This document shows, one piece after another, positions 35,763-44,666 of a DNA stretch of 64,000 nucleotides. The notes under the pieces are model-generated. The model did no database searches and was not told where the DNA came from. It saw only the letters and a list, made by a program, of their open reading frames with translations. Each line of letters starts with the position of its first letter. Positions within the stretch are counted from its first letter, which is position 1. The translations under genes and the position numbers were made by a program. Source of the stretch: Parachlamydiales bacterium (GTDB lineage: Bacteria > Chlamydiota > Chlamydiia > Chlamydiales > JABDDJ01). Location: contig JBAZCF010000011.1 in the NCBI GenBank assembly GCA_041671045.1, positions 1-64,000 on the forward strand, given 5' to 3'.

Positions 35763-36239
35763 ATGGGCAAAGATATAGAGTTTCGAGAGATAAGTGTACA
35801 TGAAGGTCCGGAGGTAAGTCCCGGTTTTATGTTATGGCATATTAGTTCTGTATGGCGAAGCCGTATAGAGTTAGCTCTCAAGCCTTATGATTTGACCCAT
35901 CCTCAATTTGTGGTGTTGGCAACATTAGGGTGGTTGACAAGAGGTGGAGAAAAAGTCACGCAACGGGCCATTGGAAAAATGGCAGGGTTGGATCCTAATA
36001 CTGCCTCGCAGATAATTAAGGGGTTAGAGAAAAAGAATTTAATCATCAGAGAAGCCTCGCTGGATGCTAGAGCAAAAAATCCTCTGCTCACCAAGAGAGG
36101 AAAGCAGGTTTTATCCATAGCCTTACCGGCGGTGGAGAAATGTGATGCGGTTTTCTTTGAGGTCCTTACAGATAAAGAGTTATCAAATTTTCTTAAGACA
36201 TTTCAAAAATTAGTTATTCCTAATAATATTTTCTTGTAG
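35763..36239 (+). CDS. MarR-family regulator
   Basis: A 158-residue winged-helix protein. The dimerisation helices flank the DNA-binding core AIGKMAGLDPNTASQIIKGL, with the wing ASLDARAKNPLLTKRGKQVL. The pattern D-x-R-x-x-x-x-x-L-T-x-x-G is the MarR signature. It probably represses itself and the VOC gene through the operators at 35323-35360 until a small aromatic or electrophilic ligand binds. MhqR, a MarR relative, controls an MhqO/MhqD pair in Bacillus, and such a pair lies 1.3 kb away here. Confidence 0.88.
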   Translation: MGKDIEFREISVHEGPEVSPGFMLWHISSVWRSRIELALKPYDLTHPQFVVLATLGWLTRGGEKVTQRAIGKMAGLDPNTASQIIKGLEKKNLIIREASLDARAKNPLLTKRGKQVLSIALPAVEKCDAVFFEVLTDKELSNFLKTFQKLVIPNNIFL

Positions 36240-36245
36240 GATCTT

Positions 36246-36291
36246 CTTTTACAATCTTAGTTGTGCTCTGAAATCATAATTATTGTAAAAG
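36246..36291 (+). promoter_or_regulatory. Possible SD-sequestering hairpin ahead of the DAO-like gene
   Basis: The arms cttttacaat (36246-36255) and attgtaaaag (36282-36291) are a perfect 10-bp inverted repeat with a 26-base loop. The right arm overlaps the AAAGGA ribosome binding site of the gene at 36301. It could also end MarR transcription. Confidence 0.35.
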
Positions 36292-36300
36292 GAACGAGTT

Positions 36301-37473
36301 ATGTTCAACATTCGGAAAATTGTATTTGCAATGCTTTCATGTTCATTTTCGCTTATGGCTAACACACCTCAGGTGGTGAAGCTGAGTCCTCCAAGATTCA
36401 CACGAGAAACTATATCTGAAGAGATCGCATGTACTAGGCCCATGCGTGAAGGGAAGTTTAATATCTCACTTGAGCAAGCGGATGGCAAAACTGTTGTCCA
36501 TTGTTATGGTCATGGCGGTTCGGGCTGGACAACGCTTTTTGGATCGGTGAATAAGGCTATAGAGCTATATCAAAATACCTATCCGAACAAAGAAACACCT
36601 ATTCGCATCATCGGATCAGGATGTATGGGCTTGACGGCAGCAATTGAATTGAAAAGATTGGGATATGAAGTCAGGGGTATTTCAACCAAAGAGTTCTACG
36701 ATATCCCCTCTTGGAGAGCAGCAGGATACTTTGCACTTGTGTCTGTTAAAACCTCTCCGGAAGAGCAGGCAGCATTGAATGAAATTGGATTGAACACGTT
36801 TATGACCTATCAAAAAATCGATAGGAACGAGCACCCTTATATTTCCAAGGACGCAGTGAAATATATGCCTGTATATTGCAGTGTAGATACAGAAGCCGGC
36901 GTAGAAGATTTAGAGGAGCGCGGGATGATACCGCCTAAAGAGTTGGTTTCCTTAGATTTTGGAAATGGTGTGATACATACCGATTTTGTGAAGTATATGA
37001 CCTATTTCATGAATACTACGACATTGATGCGTCAATTGAATGCTGAAGTGCAGAAATTAGGTATTTCGATTGAGCAAAAAGGGATTCATGCATTTGAAGA
37101 TATCTCCGAGGAAGTTATTTTTAATTGTTCCGGCTTAGGCGGTAGGGAATTAAATTCTGACGAAAACATGATCCCTGTTAGAGGGCATCTTATTACTTTG
37201 AATGAGGATTCCGGAAGCGCTCATATGGAATATATGATCTATACTAAGGTCAAGCAGGATGGCAGGGATGAATATGTGTATTTGTTTCCGAAGAATGTGT
37301 CCGTAACGCCGGAAAACATAGCGGGAAATCCGTGTGTAGGAGTTCTTGGGGGTACTTTTATACCTAATGTGGATAAACTGAGCCTAAGCGAACAAGAAAA
37401 GTTGGATAAAGACGAGTTCAAGAGAATGTCAGATCGTGTTTCGGAGTTCTTCCAAGGCCATTTATTCGAATAG
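36301..37473 (+). CDS. Exported D-amino-acid-oxidase-like flavoprotein, circularly permuted
   Basis: A 390-residue flavoprotein with a signal peptide (residues 1-20). The element that ends normal DAO proteins, RPMRE followed by VVHCYGHGGSGWTTLFGS, occurs here near residues 46-82. The FAD Rossmann motif IRIIGSGCMGLTAAIEL, which begins normal DAO proteins, comes after it near 101-117. The chain ends after VLGGTF...RVSEFFQ, exactly where the normal order would continue into the GLRPxR segment. So the domain is circularly permuted. Catalysis (oxidative deamination of a D-amino acid) is plausible if folding is conserved. AAAGGA precedes the start. Confidence 0.85.
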   Translation: MFNIRKIVFAMLSCSFSLMANTPQVVKLSPPRFTRETISEEIACTRPMREGKFNISLEQADGKTVVHCYGHGGSGWTTLFGSVNKAIELYQNTYPNKETPIRIIGSGCMGLTAAIELKRLGYEVRGISTKEFYDIPSWRAAGYFALVSVKTSPEEQAALNEIGLNTFMTYQKIDRNEHPYISKDAVKYMPVYCSVDTEAGVEDLEERGMIPPKELVSLDFGNGVIHTDFVKYMTYFMNTTTLMRQLNAEVQKLGISIEQKGIHAFEDISEEVIFNCSGLGGRELNSDENMIPVRGHLITLNEDSGSAHMEYMIYTKVKQDGRDEYVYLFPKNVSVTPENIAGNPCVGVLGGTFIPNVDKLSLSEQEKLDKDEFKRMSDRVSEFFQGHLFE

Positions 37474-37526
37474 AAGTGCTTTGGTATGGGTGGAGGTCTC
37501 GCTAAGCAGCTAGATCTTCACCGGAA

Positions 37527-38147
37527 CTATGGATTTAGAAAAATATTTTCTTTAACCCAGCTGATCTCATCTTCATTAATGGTATGGGCCATGCCACGGT
37601 AGACTTTAAGCGTAACATGGGCGCCCAGTTTCTCCATAATTTCTTTAGAATGCTGAGAACGTATTAACGGAACGTGAGGGTCACGGTCACTGTTGCCTAT
37701 GAATACTTTCGTTCCATCAAAGCTGCCTTGGTATTTGTTTTCATTCAGTGTAAGTCCTATTAGGCCACCGGTGAAGGCGACAACTCCTCCATAAGTATCT
37801 GCAAAACGTGATGTTACTTCAAGTGTCAGGCAAGCTCCCTGAGAGAAGCCCATAATGTAAATCTGGTTTTTCGGGATATGGACATGGATATCATCGATAA
37901 GCTTTTTGATGTTTACAATGGAAGCTGATAGATAAGGTTCATTGCTTTTTTCCTCCTCCATAAAGCTATAGGGATACCAACTATGATTAGGAGCTTGCGG
38001 TGCTGCGACATAAAACTGTTCATCGGCAAAATCTTCAGCTAGGCTGAGGATATCTTGTGCTGAGGCACCACGTCCATGAAGCAATATTAGGGCTTTAGAT
38101 GCCTTATCAAGTGCTGTGCCTGTACTGACAATTTCTAATGGAGGCAT
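37527..38147 (-). CDS. MhqD-like carboxylesterase/phospholipase
   Basis: A 206-residue alpha/beta hydrolase of the carboxylesterase/phospholipase family. LILLHGRGASAQDIL is the oxyanion loop, GFSQGACL the nucleophile elbow, and the Asp in NSDRDPHVP and His in GMAHTINEDE complete the triad. Its start overlaps the stop of the dioxygenase gene by one base (TAATG), showing a two-gene operon like mhqO-mhqD of Bacillus, which handles hydroquinones. The hydrolase may process the ring-cleavage product. Confidence 0.88.
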   Translation of the reverse strand: MPPLEIVSTGTALDKASKALILLHGRGASAQDILSLAEDFADEQFYVAAPQAPNHSWYPYSFMEEEKSNEPYLSASIVNIKKLIDDIHVHIPKNQIYIMGFSQGACLTLEVTSRFADTYGGVVAFTGGLIGLTLNENKYQGSFDGTKVFIGNSDRDPHVPLIRSQHSKEIMEKLGAHVTLKVYRGMAHTINEDEISWVKENIFLNP

Positions 38148-39100
38148 TAGTCTGCAAACCTTTTAATGTCTATTTTTATGGGAGGAAGCTCTTTTTCGAT
38201 GATAGTCCTGTGTTTTTCCTCCCAAGATGGCAACTTGAGGCTTTCACCTAGATGTTCCAAAGGTTCATCTACCGTAAAACCTGGGGGGTTGGTGGCTATT
38301 TCAAACAATACACCACCCGGTTCCCTAAAATAGACGGAATGAAAATACTCTCTGTCGATGATAGGGGTGACATTGAGGCCAAAATCGATTAATTTACTGC
38401 GGGCAGCCTGCTGAGTGGCGTCATCGGGTGTTGCGAAAGCTACGTGATGGATTGTTCCGTAGCCGCCTACACCTTTTAGCGCATCGGGAGTGCACAGAAT
38501 ATCTACTATGTTTCCGGGTGCTCCGTCCGTGGAATAACGGAAACGATTTCCTTTTTCTCCGATTAACCGGTGATCTAGCTGCCCTACAAGAAGACCTGCG
38601 GTTTTTTCATAGCATTCCTCAGAAAGTGTAATGCCATGAAATCCTCTGATCGCATGATTTGAGGGAATATTTCCATAAGTAAACCCGGGACGTTGATCTT
38701 GAGAGTTAGCAACGAGCTCTAGACCTAGTCCATCATGGTCTTCAAAGGCGATGACGGTCTCGTTAAAACGCTGGCTAGGCCCCTGAAATTTTATATTGAA
38801 TTTAGTTAATCGTTTTGTCCAGTAATCGATGGAGTTTTCGGGGATTGAGAAGGAGGTGACAGTAAGCTGGCCCTTGCCTTTTCGGCCTTGAGTGATTCCA
38901 GGAAAGGGGAAGAAAGTCAGTATTGTTCCCGGTGATCCATTTTCATTGCCGTAGTATATGTGATAGACATCCGGTGCATCGAAATTGATGGTTTTCTTGA
39001 CTAAGCGTAAGCCTAAGATACCTGCATAGAAGTCTACATTTTTCTGGGCATCGTAAGCTATTGCAGTGATGTGGTGCAATCCTGTAATTAAGGCGGACAT
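38147..39100 (-). CDS. MhqO-like ring-cleaving dioxygenase
   Basis: A 317-residue protein with two tandem VOC modules: GLHHITAIAYDAQKNVDFYA at the start and GFHGITLSEECYEK then TIHHVAFATPDDA in the second half, ending near FREPGGVLFEIATN. The His/Glu ligands for Fe(II) are those of the hydroquinone dioxygenases PcpA/LinE and MhqO. It should open hydroquinone rings with oxygen. It is followed by an MhqD-type hydrolase with a one-base overlap. The nearby MarR gene could be the regulator, but no operator is visible upstream of this gene. Confidence 0.88.
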   Translation of the reverse strand: MSALITGLHHITAIAYDAQKNVDFYAGILGLRLVKKTINFDAPDVYHIYYGNENGSPGTILTFFPFPGITQGRKGKGQLTVTSFSIPENSIDYWTKRLTKFNIKFQGPSQRFNETVIAFEDHDGLGLELVANSQDQRPGFTYGNIPSNHAIRGFHGITLSEECYEKTAGLLVGQLDHRLIGEKGNRFRYSTDGAPGNIVDILCTPDALKGVGGYGTIHHVAFATPDDATQQAARSKLIDFGLNVTPIIDREYFHSVYFREPGGVLFEIATNPPGFTVDEPLEHLGESLKLPSWEEKHRTIIEKELPPIKIDIKRFAD

Positions 39101-39363
39101 TGTGTTAACCCCTTATTATCTGATTTATGCTTGCTGACACTTCAAAATATTAATTTAATCTTATAACAATAGCCCATAAAAAATTAAGTTTGTTTTATTT
39201 TATTCCTACAGAAATTTTGAGAGCCGAGTAGGCAATTGTAAATTTCAGTCGCTAATATTTCATTAGACAACCAATTTTAGACTTGTTATGAGAGGTGCCT
39301 CACTAAATCGGTGGCTAGCAAAATGACGAGTATCCCCCCTTATTTCTATATTAGGATTTGCAA

Positions 39364-40050
39364 ATGACAGACAAAATTCATTATTTCATTCTAGGGGTCT
39401 GTTGTATTATTGGAACACTGTCAGTTATTCCTTACATCTATTTTTTAGGTGTAATCCCCCCTCAAATAAGTTTAGAATATTATATTTTCCTTAGTATTTC
39501 TCAGAGCACTTTATTGTATTTTTTAATTCTTGGCATGAGTGCTTATTTAATACCTAAGACAGATTTAAAACCTTTCCATCTAAAAGGGGTCCTGCTGTCT
39601 GTTTCTATAGGCATCATTGCCGGAATTCTAGTTTTATTTTTAAATAAATTTTGGAGCTATCCAGTTCCACATCTTGGAACTGCTCCTCCTGCTTGGGCAG
39701 GCGCTTTGGCATCCCTTTATGGTGCCTTCAATGAGGAAGTGTCATTAAGGCTCTTCCTATTTAGCGCTATGTACTTGCTCTTGCAGAAAATTAAGATTGC
39801 CAAAGGAGCGGCGCTGTGGATTGCCAATATTCTTGTGGCTATTGCATTTGGAATGGGGCACCTACCTTTAGCATCTCAGCTAAGTCCTCTTTCTCGGGAA
39901 GTTGTTACCAGAATTCTTGTGCTAAATGGGATCCCGGGTTTGGCATTTGGATGGCTTTATTGGTCAAGGGGAATATATAGTGCTATCTTAGCTCATTTTA
40001 CTGCTGATATCCTATTGCACGTCCTTCCCCCACTGTTTCATTTTTTATAA
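39364..40050 (+). CDS. CPBP-family intramembrane metalloprotease
   Basis: A 228-residue membrane protein with about seven helices. The family motif 1 is NEEVSLRLFLF (EExxxR type), motif 2 is FGMGHLPLA, and the late HFTADILLH holds the third His. CPBP/CaaX-like proteases cut within the membrane; bacterial members are linked to bacteriocin self-immunity or signalling. The ATG at 39364 follows AGGA; a TTG six bases upstream is less likely. Confidence 0.88.
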   Translation: MTDKIHYFILGVCCIIGTLSVIPYIYFLGVIPPQISLEYYIFLSISQSTLLYFLILGMSAYLIPKTDLKPFHLKGVLLSVSIGIIAGILVLFLNKFWSYPVPHLGTAPPAWAGALASLYGAFNEEVSLRLFLFSAMYLLLQKIKIAKGAALWIANILVAIAFGMGHLPLASQLSPLSREVVTRILVLNGIPGLAFGWLYWSRGIYSAILAHFTADILLHVLPPLFHFL

Positions 40051-40055
40051 TGTTT

Positions 40056-41048
40056 TCATTCGAAGTGATTGAATGGATAGTATTTTAAAGGGAGCACTTC
40101 CCCTTTCTTAAGATAAGTGAGTTTTTGTGAATTCGTGATACGGCCAATCTCGTATAGGGGAGAATCGAATTCCATTTGGAATAGGTATTGTATTTCAGGA
40201 AATGCATCCGAATCAATCGTGAGAAGTAGGCAATAGTCCTCACCGCCAGTTAGCGCTAGCTTTAAAGGATCCCATTGATGTGCATAACAGGCTTCACAAA
40301 GATCTTTTGAAAGGGGGATTTTTGTAGTTTCAATATCCGCACCCTTTTGAGAGCCCTTCATAAGGCGTTTTAAGTCCTGATCGAGACCATCTGAAAGGTC
40401 CATCATCGCATGTACGAACTTTATACCGCCTAACCATGTCCCTTGTTCAAGGTTAGGTGTGGGATTGAAATGAGCTTGTATGAGTTTTTGAATATTATTA
40501 TTTAGTGAAGTATGCTGTTTCAATGCTAATAAGCCTCCTCCCGAATCTCCTAGAGGCGCTGTAACGCAAATGACATCATTCAATTGTGCTTGATGACGGT
40601 ATTTCACATTCTCAACAGGAGCTGTACCTAATAATGTAAGATTTATTAGGATGTCCCTTAGGGACCCTACAGTATCTCCTCCTAACAGTTGGATCTGCCA
40701 TTTAGTGCAGGCTCTTTTTATTCCTTGTATTAGCTCTTGTACCCAATGCGCATCTGTCTCTTTAGGCAGTGCTAGCGTTAAAAATGCATATTGCGGCAAT
40801 CCCCCCATTGCGGAAATATCACTCACATTGACTGCTATGGCTTTATAGCCCAGTTGGGAAGGGAGGATCTGATCCCTTAGAAAGTGAATGCCTTCGCTTA
40901 ATGCGTCGGTGGTAATAAGGCAAGCGTTACCTTCCTTATCTGGGATGACAGCGCAGTCATCGCCTATGCCGGTAATGGGGCTTTGGGCAGGAAACTGTTC
41001 TTTAAGAAAATTAACAAAATTTTCCTCACCCCATTCTTTGAGCTGCAT
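40056..41048 (-). CDS. thiL: Thiamine-monophosphate kinase ThiL
   Basis: A 330-residue ThiL: ITGIGDDCAVIP near residue 26, TTDALSEGIHF (metal-binding Asp), AVNVSDISAMGG, LLGGDTVGS, and the late GGEDYCLLL. It phosphorylates thiamine monophosphate to the diphosphate cofactor using ATP. The start is the Met at 41048, not the upstream Met of the long frame, because the conserved N terminus begins there. It overlaps the end of thiE by 23 bp, so the two are translationally coupled. No TPP riboswitch is visible in the 60 bp ahead of thiE. Confidence 0.93.
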   Translation of the reverse strand: MQLKEWGEENFVNFLKEQFPAQSPITGIGDDCAVIPDKEGNACLITTDALSEGIHFLRDQILPSQLGYKAIAVNVSDISAMGGLPQYAFLTLALPKETDAHWVQELIQGIKRACTKWQIQLLGGDTVGSLRDILINLTLLGTAPVENVKYRHQAQLNDVICVTAPLGDSGGGLLALKQHTSLNNNIQKLIQAHFNPTPNLEQGTWLGGIKFVHAMMDLSDGLDQDLKRLMKGSQKGADIETTKIPLSKDLCEACYAHQWDPLKLALTGGEDYCLLLTIDSDAFPEIQYLFQMEFDSPLYEIGRITNSQKLTYLKKGEVLPLKYYPFNHFE

Positions 41049-41676
41049 ATTCTTCCATTTTGTTGATAAGTACTTGAGAAGTTTCTTTTGGGCAGGGAGC
41101 ATTAAGGATGGCTGATATAACAGCAATACCTGATACACCGCAGTCCATGACTTTGTCTACATTGATGTGGTTAATTCCGCCGATGGCAAAAACAGGGTGG
41201 GAGGAAAGTGCACAGAGTTTTCTTAACCCCACCAATCCCCAAGGATGCGCGCAATCTATTTTAGTTTGGGTTGCAAAGATAGGGCTGGCCGCGATGTAGT
41301 TCACCGGGAAATTTTGTGCTGTATGCGCTTGCTCCATATTCTCAATAGACAATCCTATTAATGCATCATTACCTAGAATAGCCCGTGCAGCAATCGTAGA
41401 AAGATCGGATTGTCCCAAATGAACGCCATCTGCTTCGATTTCATAAGCGATATCCACCCTATCATTGATAATGAGAGGAACTTTTAGAGGACGTAAAACT
41501 TGTAACAGTTTTTTGCCTAGAGCTTTCAATTCAAGCGAAGAGAGATTTTTCTCACGTAATTGCACGATATTAACACCTCCTTCCACAGCGAGGAGTATGT
41601 TTTTTATGAATTCGTCTTCGGTCTGGGTACCTTGGTGTGCCACTAGATATAATTGATGATCTATTATTTTTTTCAT
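41026..41676 (-). CDS. thiE: Thiamine-phosphate synthase ThiE
   Basis: A 216-residue TIM-barrel enzyme. VQLREKNLSS, LIINDRVDIAYEIEADGVHL, GQSDLS, AASPIFATQTK and VFAIGGINHINV are the conserved thiamine-phosphate synthase blocks. It joins HMP pyrophosphate and thiazole phosphate into thiamine monophosphate, which ThiL (overlapping downstream) then activates. Other thi genes are not in the window, so precursors may come from elsewhere in the genome or the host. Confidence 0.93.
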   Translation of the reverse strand: MKKIIDHQLYLVAHQGTQTEDEFIKNILLAVEGGVNIVQLREKNLSSLELKALGKKLLQVLRPLKVPLIINDRVDIAYEIEADGVHLGQSDLSTIAARAILGNDALIGLSIENMEQAHTAQNFPVNYIAASPIFATQTKIDCAHPWGLVGLRKLCALSSHPVFAIGGINHINVDKVMDCGVSGIAVISAILNAPCPKETSQVLINKMEEYAAQRMG

Positions 41677-41736
41677 GGTTACGCTGAAATTAAAAGTTAT
41701 TATATCTTTTATAAATATTCAGGTCAGAGGCCAATC

Positions 41737-42132
41737 ATGAATGAAGGTAAAACTCCTTGTATCTTTTGTCAAATAGCGCAATTAGAACGAGAAGCTGTGA
41801 TAGTGAGGGAATTTGAGCATTGTTTTGTTCTGAAGGATCAGTTTCCTGTCTCCAAAGGACATCTGCTTATTATTCCTTATGAGCATACCGAAACTTGGTT
41901 TACAGCGAGTGAAGAAGTCCGCGTGGATATTATGGAAGCCCTTAAAAGCATGAAAGAATTTCTCGACAACGAATACCATCCGGACGGGTATAATATGGGA
42001 GCAAATTGCGGTGAAGCTGCGGGACAAACAGTGATGCATTTGCATGTGCATTTGATTCCGCGTTATAAGGGAGATATGGCAGACCCTAGGGGCGGCGTGC
42101 GCGGAGTTATCCCTTCCAAACAAAAGTATTGA
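41737..42132 (+). CDS. HIT-family nucleotide hydrolase
   Basis: A 131-residue histidine-triad protein. CIFCQIAQ is the zinc-like N-terminal element, VSKGHLLIIPYEH a conserved strand, and HLHVHLIPR the catalytic HxHxH triad near residue 107. HIT proteins hydrolyse nucleoside phosphoramidates or AppNp. The ATG at 41737 (with AGAGG ahead) gives the normal family N terminus; the longer reading is not supported. It precedes Tag by 28 bp, likely one transcript. Confidence 0.92.
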   Translation: MNEGKTPCIFCQIAQLEREAVIVREFEHCFVLKDQFPVSKGHLLIIPYEHTETWFTASEEVRVDIMEALKSMKEFLDNEYHPDGYNMGANCGEAAGQTVMHLHVHLIPRYKGDMADPRGGVRGVIPSKQKY

Positions 42133-42160
42133 GATCTACCCGAAGAATACCTAACTACAA

Positions 42161-42760
42161 ATGAATATTATGACAGAACCTAAAAACAAAATGATGCGAT
42201 GTTTTGGCGGCCAACCGGGCAAAGAATTTTATGCGGAGTATCATGACCATGAGTGGGGAGTTCCCGTACATGATGATAGGCATCTTTTTGAAATGCTTAT
42301 ATTAGAAGGTGTGCAAGCAGGATTAAGTTGGGGAATCGTCTTAAAGAAACGTCCTGCGTTTAGGAAAGCCTTCCATCGATTCAATCCTGCTAAAGTTGCG
42401 GCAATGACTGATGAGGAGCTGGAAGAACAGTTGTTGAATCCCGAGATTATTCGGAACCGGTTGAAGATTTTTGCAGCGCGTAAAAATGCGCTTGTATTTT
42501 TAAAGATCCAGCAGGAATTTGGATCTTTTGATCGCTATGTATGGGGGTTTGTCAATGGAAAACCCATTGATAACGCAAGGAAAACTTTTAAGGATGTTCC
42601 TATTACTACAAAAGAAAGTGATGTTTTATCAAAAGACCTTAAAAAACGTGGGATGACTTTTGTGGGGTCTACGATTATCTATTCCTTCATGCAGGCTGTA
42701 GGATTGGTGAATGACCATCTAGAGATGTGCCATTGCCGTAAAACAAACTTTCACAAGTGA
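42161..42760 (+). CDS. tag: DNA-3-methyladenine glycosylase I (Tag)
   Basis: A 199-residue Tag. Zinc ligands are RCF near residue 13, His in EYHDHEWG, and His/Cys in NDHLEMCHC. The LEGVQAGLSWGIVLKKRPAF helix and FVGSTIIYSFMQAVG are strongly conserved. It removes 3-methyladenine from DNA. It lies 28 bp after the HIT gene, so it is probably co-transcribed. A palindromic element follows the stop. Confidence 0.93.
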   Translation: MNIMTEPKNKMMRCFGGQPGKEFYAEYHDHEWGVPVHDDRHLFEMLILEGVQAGLSWGIVLKKRPAFRKAFHRFNPAKVAAMTDEELEEQLLNPEIIRNRLKIFAARKNALVFLKIQQEFGSFDRYVWGFVNGKPIDNARKTFKDVPITTKESDVLSKDLKKRGMTFVGSTIIYSFMQAVGLVNDHLEMCHCRKTNFHK

Positions 42761-42774
42761 CCGGATTTTTTTAT

Positions 42775-42937
42775 TAGACTTCTTTCGAAATTCGCTTAGG
42801 TTGAGAAAATTGATGATTTTGCGCAGATTTTTCGGCAAATTTTGAGAGCATATGTAATCATATGGTCGAAAAATTTGCCGATAAATATGTTAAAAATGGC
42901 AATTTTAACAATCAAATGGAATTTCGAAAGAAGTCTA
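42775..42937. mobile_element. MITE-like palindromic element with 19-bp terminal inverted repeats
   Basis: It begins with tagacttctttcgaaattc and ends with its exact complement gaatttcgaaagaagtcta. The interior is also largely palindromic (cggcaaatttt...aaatttgccg around catatgtaatcatatg), and there is no ORF. The last bases supply the TAG stop codon of the antiporter gene on the minus strand. A relative is at 59686-59709. It has no transposase, so it would be moved in trans. Confidence 0.7.
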
Positions 42938-44512
42938 CTTGAGAATTCCGCGTGCAATATGCACTTCCACTAGGTCCAACTCGTTTTCCAAATGCGTCAG
43001 GAGATTGTCATCAATTTCTCGTTTTTCCCATAATGCAATGAGTTCTTTGCGTTGTGCTTGAATAACCTTTAGCCTCGTTTCTTCCAGATTTTGTTTTTTG
43101 TTATCTTCCTTATGGGAGATCGCCAGAGCTTGGTGATGCGAAATAAAGTAGTTGTTTAGGAATTCAAATTCTTTTGAATCAATAGTTTTAGAATGCAGGA
43201 ACTGATTTAACTTTTCTTGTGCCAATTCAACCAAATGCTTCCTAATTTTATTTTCATCGATGGCTTCGGTCATAGAACGGATCTTTAACTTCTGAATTAT
43301 ATAGGGAAGAGTCAGTCCGGGAATGAGCAAGGAAAGAAGGATGACACTGAATGTAATAAATATCACTTCATTGCGCCCTGCCAATGGCTCTCCATTGGAA
43401 AGAGTGAAAGGTAGAGCGATGGCGACAGCTAGGGACACAATCCCCCGCATCCCGGACCATCCAATAAGGGCTGCTTCCCGCATACATTTGGAATTCAGGG
43501 CTTTTGTCCGTGTAGTATAAAGTCCTTTAGCGCAGCTTATCCCTGCCATAGCATAGGCCCAAAGCATTCGGATTGCAATCGTAGCAATTGTAATGATCAC
43601 AGCATAACCAAAATAAGTTGCCATTTGATAAATGGTCATCATGCTGACAATAGACCTTAACTGCAAACCTATGAGGATAAATACAAAGCAGTTAAGTAAG
43701 ATCGTAAAAATATCCCACGTAGCATATCCCAACACACGCCTTAAGGATGAATGATGTTTTAATAACATCCTGGAACCAATCAATCCATTCACTACTACAG
43801 CCAATACTCCTGAAACATTTAATACGCTGGCTATGATGTATGTAACGTAGGGTATAGTAAAAGATAAAACAACTCCTAGAACAGGCTCCAGATACTTATT
43901 TGAAAAGGTATGCACTATCAGACCGATAATAGCACCTACTCCGATACCCCCTGCAACGATTTGGATGAATTGCACGACTCCTTCGGACAAGGAAAATGAA
44001 CCATAAAACAGGGCTATTACCGCAAGTTTATATAGAACGAGAGCTGAGGCGTCATTGACAAGGCTTTCCCCTTCCAGAATAGATATTAAACGCGAATTGA
44101 TGGCAAAGCGCTTAAGGATCGTTGTGGCTGCTACTGCATCGGGGGGAGAAATAATAGCCCCAAAGGCAAAGGCAAGCGCCCAGGAGTAATCAGGAAACAT
44201 CCATTTAAAGAGAAGGGCCATTACGACCGTTGTGCATATGACAAGTCCGAGAGCGAGGGAAAAGATTTCCTGCCAGTTCTTCTGAAATTCCTTAAAAGCT
44301 GTCCCGAATGCTGCATAGTAGAGGATGGGGGGCAGGACGATCAGAAGGATGATCTCGGGATTGAAAGTAACTGTAGATAGCCCCGGAAAAAAGCTAATGA
44401 TGGCTCCGCCAACGACTAAAGCAATCGGATAAGGGATGTGCATTTTCTGCGCTATCCCTACAAGAAGGACAGCAGCAAAAAGAAGAATAAATATGGGTTG
44501 TAAACCTTCCAT
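42935..44512 (-). CDS. CPA1-family Na+/H+ antiporter (NhaP-like)
   Basis: A 525-residue antiporter with about 12 membrane helices over residues 1-410. The ion-binding pair is the Asn-Asp of GESLVNDASALVLY, typical of electroneutral CPA1 exchangers, with FGAIISPPDAVAAT and WSGMRGIVSLAVAIALP as further marks. The C-terminal 110 residues are cytosolic and charged. It exchanges Na+ (or K+) for H+ to hold cytosolic pH and ion balance. Its stop codon lies inside the palindromic element at 42775-42937, so the last residues may have changed with the insertion. Confidence 0.92.
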   Translation of the reverse strand: MEGLQPIFILLFAAVLLVGIAQKMHIPYPIALVVGGAIISFFPGLSTVTFNPEIILLIVLPPILYYAAFGTAFKEFQKNWQEIFSLALGLVICTTVVMALLFKWMFPDYSWALAFAFGAIISPPDAVAATTILKRFAINSRLISILEGESLVNDASALVLYKLAVIALFYGSFSLSEGVVQFIQIVAGGIGVGAIIGLIVHTFSNKYLEPVLGVVLSFTIPYVTYIIASVLNVSGVLAVVVNGLIGSRMLLKHHSSLRRVLGYATWDIFTILLNCFVFILIGLQLRSIVSMMTIYQMATYFGYAVIITIATIAIRMLWAYAMAGISCAKGLYTTRTKALNSKCMREAALIGWSGMRGIVSLAVAIALPFTLSNGEPLAGRNEVIFITFSVILLSLLIPGLTLPYIIQKLKIRSMTEAIDENKIRKHLVELAQEKLNQFLHSKTIDSKEFEFLNNYFISHHQALAISHKEDNKKQNLEETRLKVIQAQRKELIALWEKREIDDNLLTHLENELDLVEVHIARGILK

Positions 44513-44666
44513 TGTCCGATAGTTTTTTCAGATACAGATAACAATTATATGTACTTAGGAAAAGGTTTTTTTACACTTGCGCTTTCACCACCTTATTTAA
44601 ATACTTTATTGCTAATCAATTAAATAATTGATATAGTACACTTATCTTAAACAAAGGTAAGTACCC

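Noticed and set aside
40056..41138. Longer start for thiL at 41138
   Set aside because: It would place 30 unrelated residues ahead of the conserved N terminus and overlap thiE by over 100 bp.
41677..41736. TPP riboswitch before thiE-thiL
   Set aside because: The gap is only 60 bp, too short, and no CTGAGA-like thi-box motif is seen.
42775..42937. Complete insertion sequence
   Set aside because: No transposase frame fits inside 163 bp.
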